Below the pieces are notes generated by a model. It ran no database searches. It was not told the origin of the DNA and worked only from the letters and a program-made list of their open reading frames with translations. A stretch of DNA of 64,000 bases, taken from assembly GCF_011074795.1 (NCBI RefSeq), contig NZ_JAAMPF010000036.1, positions 124,001 to 188,000 of the forward strand. The letters are read 5' to 3'. Positions 60,793-64,000 of this stretch are shown piece after piece. Position 1 is the first letter of the stretch, and each line of letters begins with the position of its first letter. This stretch comes from Marinobacter salicampi (GTDB lineage: Bacteria > Pseudomonadota > Gammaproteobacteria > Pseudomonadales > Oleiphilaceae). The position numbers were made by a program, and so were the translations under genes.

Positions 60793-61587
60793 ATGAGTGA
60801 GTTGAATTTTGAAATTGATGGCCGGGTCGCCTACCTGACCATGAACCGCCCGGAAGCCCGCAATGCGCTGTCACTGGACATGCGCGCCGAGATCCGCGAC
60901 AGGCTGCAGGAGGCCGAGCTCAACGATGACATCCGGTGCATCGTCTTGCGGGGTGCTGGTGAGCACTTTCTGGCGGGGGGTGACGTCAAGTCCTTCATGG
61001 CATTTACCAAGCTGCCACCGGAAGAGCGCCGCCTCACGTTTATCAACCGCATTCACGGTCTCAATACCATCATGTTCGCCATGCGGCGGTTGAACAAACC
61101 GGTCATTGCCAGTGTCCGTGGTGCCGCGGCCGGTGCCGGCGTGAGCCTTGCGCTGTGCTGCGACATGGTGGTGGCATCCGAGGATGCCTTCTTTACCCTG
61201 GCCTATTCCAAAATTGCCAGCAGTCCGGATGGTGGAGCCTCCTATTATCTACCGCGACTGGTGGGCACCAAGCGGGCCATGGAAATTGCCCTTCTGGGGG
61301 ATCGTTTCACTGCGCAGGAAGCCCTGGGAATGGGCCTGATCAACCGCGTGGTACCGACAGAAGAGCTTGAGGCCAGCACCAAGGAGTTGGCCGACCGCCT
61401 CGCGGCCGGCCCCACCCGGGCCTATGGCAACATCAAGAAACTGATACTGGCCGCTTCCGATAATTCCCTGGAAGAGCAACTGCAGGCCGAGGCTGAAACC
61501 TTTGGGGATACCGTCATGGCCGATGACTGGATCGAGGGTGTGGTGGCGTTCAACGAGAAACGCAAGCCGGACTTTAAAGGGCACTGA
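60793..61587 (+). CDS. Enoyl-CoA hydratase/isomerase (crotonase family, PaaG-like)
   Basis: A 264-residue crotonase. The oxyanion loop is GEHFLAGGDVKSF near residue 58; AAAGAGVSLALCCDMVVAS follows. Where classical hydratases have the second catalytic Glu, it reads SSPDGGASYYLPRLVG with an Asp, as in PaaG-type isomerases, so double-bond isomerisation or a modified hydration is likelier than classical hydratase activity. It sits 36 nt after the racemase gene, with a second hydratase (MaoC type) already in the operon. Confidence 0.87.
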   Translation: MSELNFEIDGRVAYLTMNRPEARNALSLDMRAEIRDRLQEAELNDDIRCIVLRGAGEHFLAGGDVKSFMAFTKLPPEERRLTFINRIHGLNTIMFAMRRLNKPVIASVRGAAAGAGVSLALCCDMVVASEDAFFTLAYSKIASSPDGGASYYLPRLVGTKRAMEIALLGDRFTAQEALGMGLINRVVPTEELEASTKELADRLAAGPTRAYGNIKKLILAASDNSLEEQLQAEAETFGDTVMADDWIEGVVAFNEKRKPDFKGH

Positions 61588-61625
61588 GTGCTTCAGACCG
61601 TGCCCGGTTTCAAGGAGAGGTTGCA

Positions 61626-63179
61626 GTGACAGAGACCACAATCGACAAGACAACGTTCAAAGGCATTGCTTGCGGTACCCGGCATCTCACCCATGAAGAG
61701 TTCCAGCATGATGTAAAACGCGCGGCCAGCGCGTTCAGCAACCTGGGGATAGGCGCCGGCGAGTGTGTGGGCATCTTCATGCGGAATGATATCCACTTCA
61801 TGACCGCCAATCATGCTGCCAACTATGTCGGAGCCTATGCGGTACCCATCAACTGGCACCTGGCTGGTGAAGAGCTGACCTACATACTGAACGATTCCGG
61901 GGCGCAAGTTCTGGTCATTCATGCGGATCTGTTCCGGAAAATAAGAGATGCCATTCCGGCAGGCGTCAGATGTCTTGTGGTGGCAACCCATGAAGACATT
62001 CGCAAGCCCTTCGGTGTGCCCGTGGACCAGTGCTCGGTACCGGAAGGGGAAACTGACTGGCAGCAGTTGCTGGACTCGGAACAGCCAATTCAGAACCCGC
62101 CCGTGCAGGGTCCGTCTTCCATGCTCTATACCTCAGGCACCACCGGACATCCGAAAGGCGTTCGCCGCATCCCCCTGGATGCCGAAGGCGCCGCCAGTAT
62201 TCGCGACTTCCGTACCCGGGTATATGGCTGTGGACCGGGGGCTCGCTGTGCCGTGCCGGGGCCGATTTATCACAGCGCCCCCAACGGCTATGCCATGCAG
62301 GCGTCGAAAATCAGCGACCTGCTGCTGATCATTCCCAAGTTCGATTCGGAAGAGTTTCTTGCCTTGATTGATGAATACCGACTGACGGCCGCAATCATGG
62401 TGCCCATCATGTTTATCCGGCTGCTCAAGTTACCGGAAGACGTCCGCAATAAATTCGATCTGTCGAGCCTGGAATTCATTATTCATGCAGCCGCACCGTG
62501 CCCGGCGGATGTCAAACGCCGGATGATCGAATGGTTCGGTCCGGTGATCAACGAGTTCTATGGCTCGACCGAATCCAGCGCCGTCAGTGCCTGCAATTCC
62601 GAACAGGCACTGGCCAAGCCCGGCAGCGTTGGCAAAGCGGTGCCGGAGGCTGATATCCGCATACTCGATGAAAACGGGAATATTCTGCCCCCGGGCCAGA
62701 TCGGCGAAATCTATTCCCGATTTCCGCTGATGGATTTCACCTACAACCGCAAACCGGAAGCCCGTGCTGCCATGGAGAAGGACGGCTACGTCACCTCCGG
62801 AGACATGGGTTACCTGGATGAAGACGGCTTTCTCTTTATTGCCGACCGGGTAAAGGACATGGTGATCTCCGGTGGTGTGAACATTTATCCCGCCGAGATC
62901 GAAGCGGTGCTGCACAACTATCCCGGCCTCAAGGACTGCGTCATCTTCGGTATCCCGGATGACGAGTTCGGCGAATCGCTGATGGCTGTGGTGGAAGCAC
63001 AGGACAACGTCGAGCTGGATACCAACCACATAAAAAGCTACCTGCGGGAGCATCTCGCTGGCTTCAAGGTTCCCAGGCAGATAGAGATCGGCATGGACCT
63101 GCCCAGGGAGGATTCGGGCAAGATCTTCAAGCGCAAGCTGCGGGACAAATACTGGCAGCAGGCGGGTCGGGCGATCTGA
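61626..63179 (+). CDS. Acyl-CoA synthetase (AMP-forming)
   Basis: A 517-residue adenylating enzyme that activates a carboxylic acid to its CoA thioester with ATP. The phosphate-binding motif SSMLYTSGTTGHPKGV lies near residue 165, YGSTESSAVSA near 310, TSGDMGYLDEDGFLFIADRVKD near 385, and the catalytic Lys in DSGKIFKRKLRD near 500. Acid specificity is unknown; it probably activates the substrate of this operon. The start is GTG with a GGAGAGG Shine-Dalgarno sequence, 38 nt after the crotonase gene. Confidence 0.9.
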   Translation: MTETTIDKTTFKGIACGTRHLTHEEFQHDVKRAASAFSNLGIGAGECVGIFMRNDIHFMTANHAANYVGAYAVPINWHLAGEELTYILNDSGAQVLVIHADLFRKIRDAIPAGVRCLVVATHEDIRKPFGVPVDQCSVPEGETDWQQLLDSEQPIQNPPVQGPSSMLYTSGTTGHPKGVRRIPLDAEGAASIRDFRTRVYGCGPGARCAVPGPIYHSAPNGYAMQASKISDLLLIIPKFDSEEFLALIDEYRLTAAIMVPIMFIRLLKLPEDVRNKFDLSSLEFIIHAAAPCPADVKRRMIEWFGPVINEFYGSTESSAVSACNSEQALAKPGSVGKAVPEADIRILDENGNILPPGQIGEIYSRFPLMDFTYNRKPEARAAMEKDGYVTSGDMGYLDEDGFLFIADRVKDMVISGGVNIYPAEIEAVLHNYPGLKDCVIFGIPDDEFGESLMAVVEAQDNVELDTNHIKSYLREHLAGFKVPRQIEIGMDLPREDSGKIFKRKLRDKYWQQAGRAI

Positions 63180-63309
63180 CTGTCTGGGTGCCAGCGAACT
63201 TCTGACAGATAGGTCTGATGAGCATGGTTCAGGATAGATATATAACGCCTCTATCATACCAACCACGGCTGGTGGACAGCCTGGTCAATTCATTCGGGAA
63301 GGCAGGACG

Positions 63310-63783
63310 ATGCCGCAAAACGACAGAAATCTAGACGAGAGCAGCGCCGACAGCGGTAACTTCGAGGCCGAGTCCGGCAACATGGAAGGTTTCCGGGCTG
63401 CGCTTGGGTTTACTGTGGCGGAATGGCGAAAGGACGTCTGTGTGCTGACGGTCCCCCTGAGCAAACAGCACCTGAACCGCAATGGTTTTGTCCATGGCGG
63501 GGTTTTCATGTCGCTGCTGGATTCCGCCGGTGGCCTCTGCGGCACCTGGTGCCCGGTCCCAGGCCATGTCCGTCGCTGTATTACAGTGTCCATGAATACC
63601 CACTTCATGAACCCGGCCCGGGACGGGTTGATACGGGTAGAAGCTCACCTCATCAGCCGGGGCCGCAAGATGTTCTTTGTGGAAGCGCGCGTTACCCGGG
63701 AGGATCAGCTGATCGCCACGGGTGCGGGCACCTTCCGGTACGTACTGGGCGGGGAGAATGAAGACGGCGCCCCTCCGGTTTAG
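63310..63783 (+). CDS. PaaI-type hot-dog thioesterase
   Basis: A 157-residue single hot-dog protein. The motif NGFVHGGVFMSLLDSAGG near residue 57 is the PaaI-family signature with its catalytic Asp, and ITVSMNTHFMNPAR follows. It hydrolyses acyl- or aryl-CoA esters, perhaps to release CoA from dead-end intermediates. It is 130 nt after the ligase gene, so it may have its own promoter within the operon. An N-terminal extension of about 25 polar residues precedes the fold. Confidence 0.87.
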   Translation: MPQNDRNLDESSADSGNFEAESGNMEGFRAALGFTVAEWRKDVCVLTVPLSKQHLNRNGFVHGGVFMSLLDSAGGLCGTWCPVPGHVRRCITVSMNTHFMNPARDGLIRVEAHLISRGRKMFFVEARVTREDQLIATGAGTFRYVLGGENEDGAPPV

Positions 63784-63891
63784 GCCAGCGCCCGAGCTTT
63801 CCCCGATCATTTCGCCATTACTGCCCATGCCATGTCTTGGCCATGGGAAACACTATTAAATGACGTATAGAAAAGAAGGACGGGGGGCCGA

Positions 63892-64000
63892 ATGTCAGTA
63901 ACAGGTGGAAGAGCACAGACACCGGAAATATCCGCAATGGCCTGGCTGGAAAAGGCGGCCGATTGCTGGCCTAACAAGCCCTCGGTTTCCTGGCAGGGAA
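63892..64000 (+). CDS. Second AMP-forming acyl-CoA ligase, N-terminal part only
   Basis: Only 36 codons are inside the window. MSVTGGRAQTPEISAMAWLE followed by a KAADCWPNKPSVSWQG segment matches the opening helix and strand of class I adenylating enzymes such as fatty-acyl-CoA or 3-methylmercaptopropionyl-CoA ligases. A GGAC/GGGGGG-rich stretch upstream gives a poor Shine-Dalgarno sequence. Identity beyond the superfamily cannot be told from this fragment. Confidence 0.6.
   Translation, partial: MSVTGGRAQTPEISAMAWLEKAADCWPNKPSVSWQG

Noticed and set aside
1-64000. Search for tRNA, rRNA, CRISPR repeats, transposases, integrases and defence systems
   Set aside because: None was recognised on either strand by reading; a covariance-model scan would be needed to exclude small RNAs.

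Overview
The window reads as a chromosomal segment of a marine, motile, denitrification-capable gammaproteobacterium, most likely Marinobacter or a close relative. This is inferred from gene content (an ectoine TRAP importer, several TRAP systems, cNOR-type nitric oxide reductase genes, chemoreceptors, a rich acyl-CoA catabolic operon) and from protein resemblance recalled from memory; no search was run. I saw no rRNA, tRNA, CRISPR array, insertion sequence or prophage. Gene density is high and most genes are ordinary chromosomal ones.

Layout. 1-2.3 kb (minus): a TRAP operon whose binding protein closely resembles the ectoine-specific TeaA, cut by the window edge in the large permease. 2.6-13.4 kb (plus): ChaC, an orphan DctP/TakP-like binding protein, a TAXI binding protein with a fused TRAP permease behind a good sigma-54 promoter, the DctB/DctD-type two-component pair that probably drives it, a PatB/MalY-like C-S lyase/aminotransferase and an EamA exporter. 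13.4-17.8 kb: yebG with a clear LexA box, a patatin lipase, a Cache chemoreceptor and a phosphoesterase. 18-26 kb: an orphan NosR/NirI-like membrane flavo-iron-sulfur protein, a TauE exporter, a PQQ-type sugar dehydrogenase, a GMC oxidoreductase, and an HExxH protein gene with its own LexA box.

26-37 kb: a nitric oxide block. It has a YtfE-like hemerythrin, a 41-residue membrane protein, a NorC carrying an extra C-terminal cytochrome c domain, a NorB with an unusual residue near the FeB site, NorQ and NorD. A chemoreceptor with a histidine-rich membrane sensor, a PAS-GGDEF protein and two Crp/Fnr regulators follow. 37-41 kb: small stress and envelope genes (CsbD, a DUF4398 lipoprotein, an OmpA-like lipoprotein, a KGG-repeat protein, an SRAP-domain protein). 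41-44.5 kb (minus): a second TAXI TRAP system. 45-49.5 kb: an MDR reductase, a TrmH-type methyltransferase with a second, displaced copy of its 3' end, a COG2509 flavoprotein, and rlmE.

49.6-64 kb: a LysR regulator divergent from a twelve-gene, single-strand acyl-CoA operon. It encodes two acyl-CoA dehydrogenases, a fused HMG-CoA-synthase-like/DUF35 protein lacking the expected nucleophile, an SCP2-type thiolase, an MFE-2-like SDR and MaoC hydratase, two class III CoA-transferase-fold enzymes (Mct-like and AMACR-like), a crotonase, two acyl-CoA ligases and a thioesterase. The set mirrors peroxisomal branched-chain beta-oxidation and suggests catabolism of a methyl-branched (isoprenoid or sterol-like) acid. 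The most promising leads are this operon with its HMGS-DUF35 protein, the variant NOR cluster, and the LexA-controlled HExxH protein.
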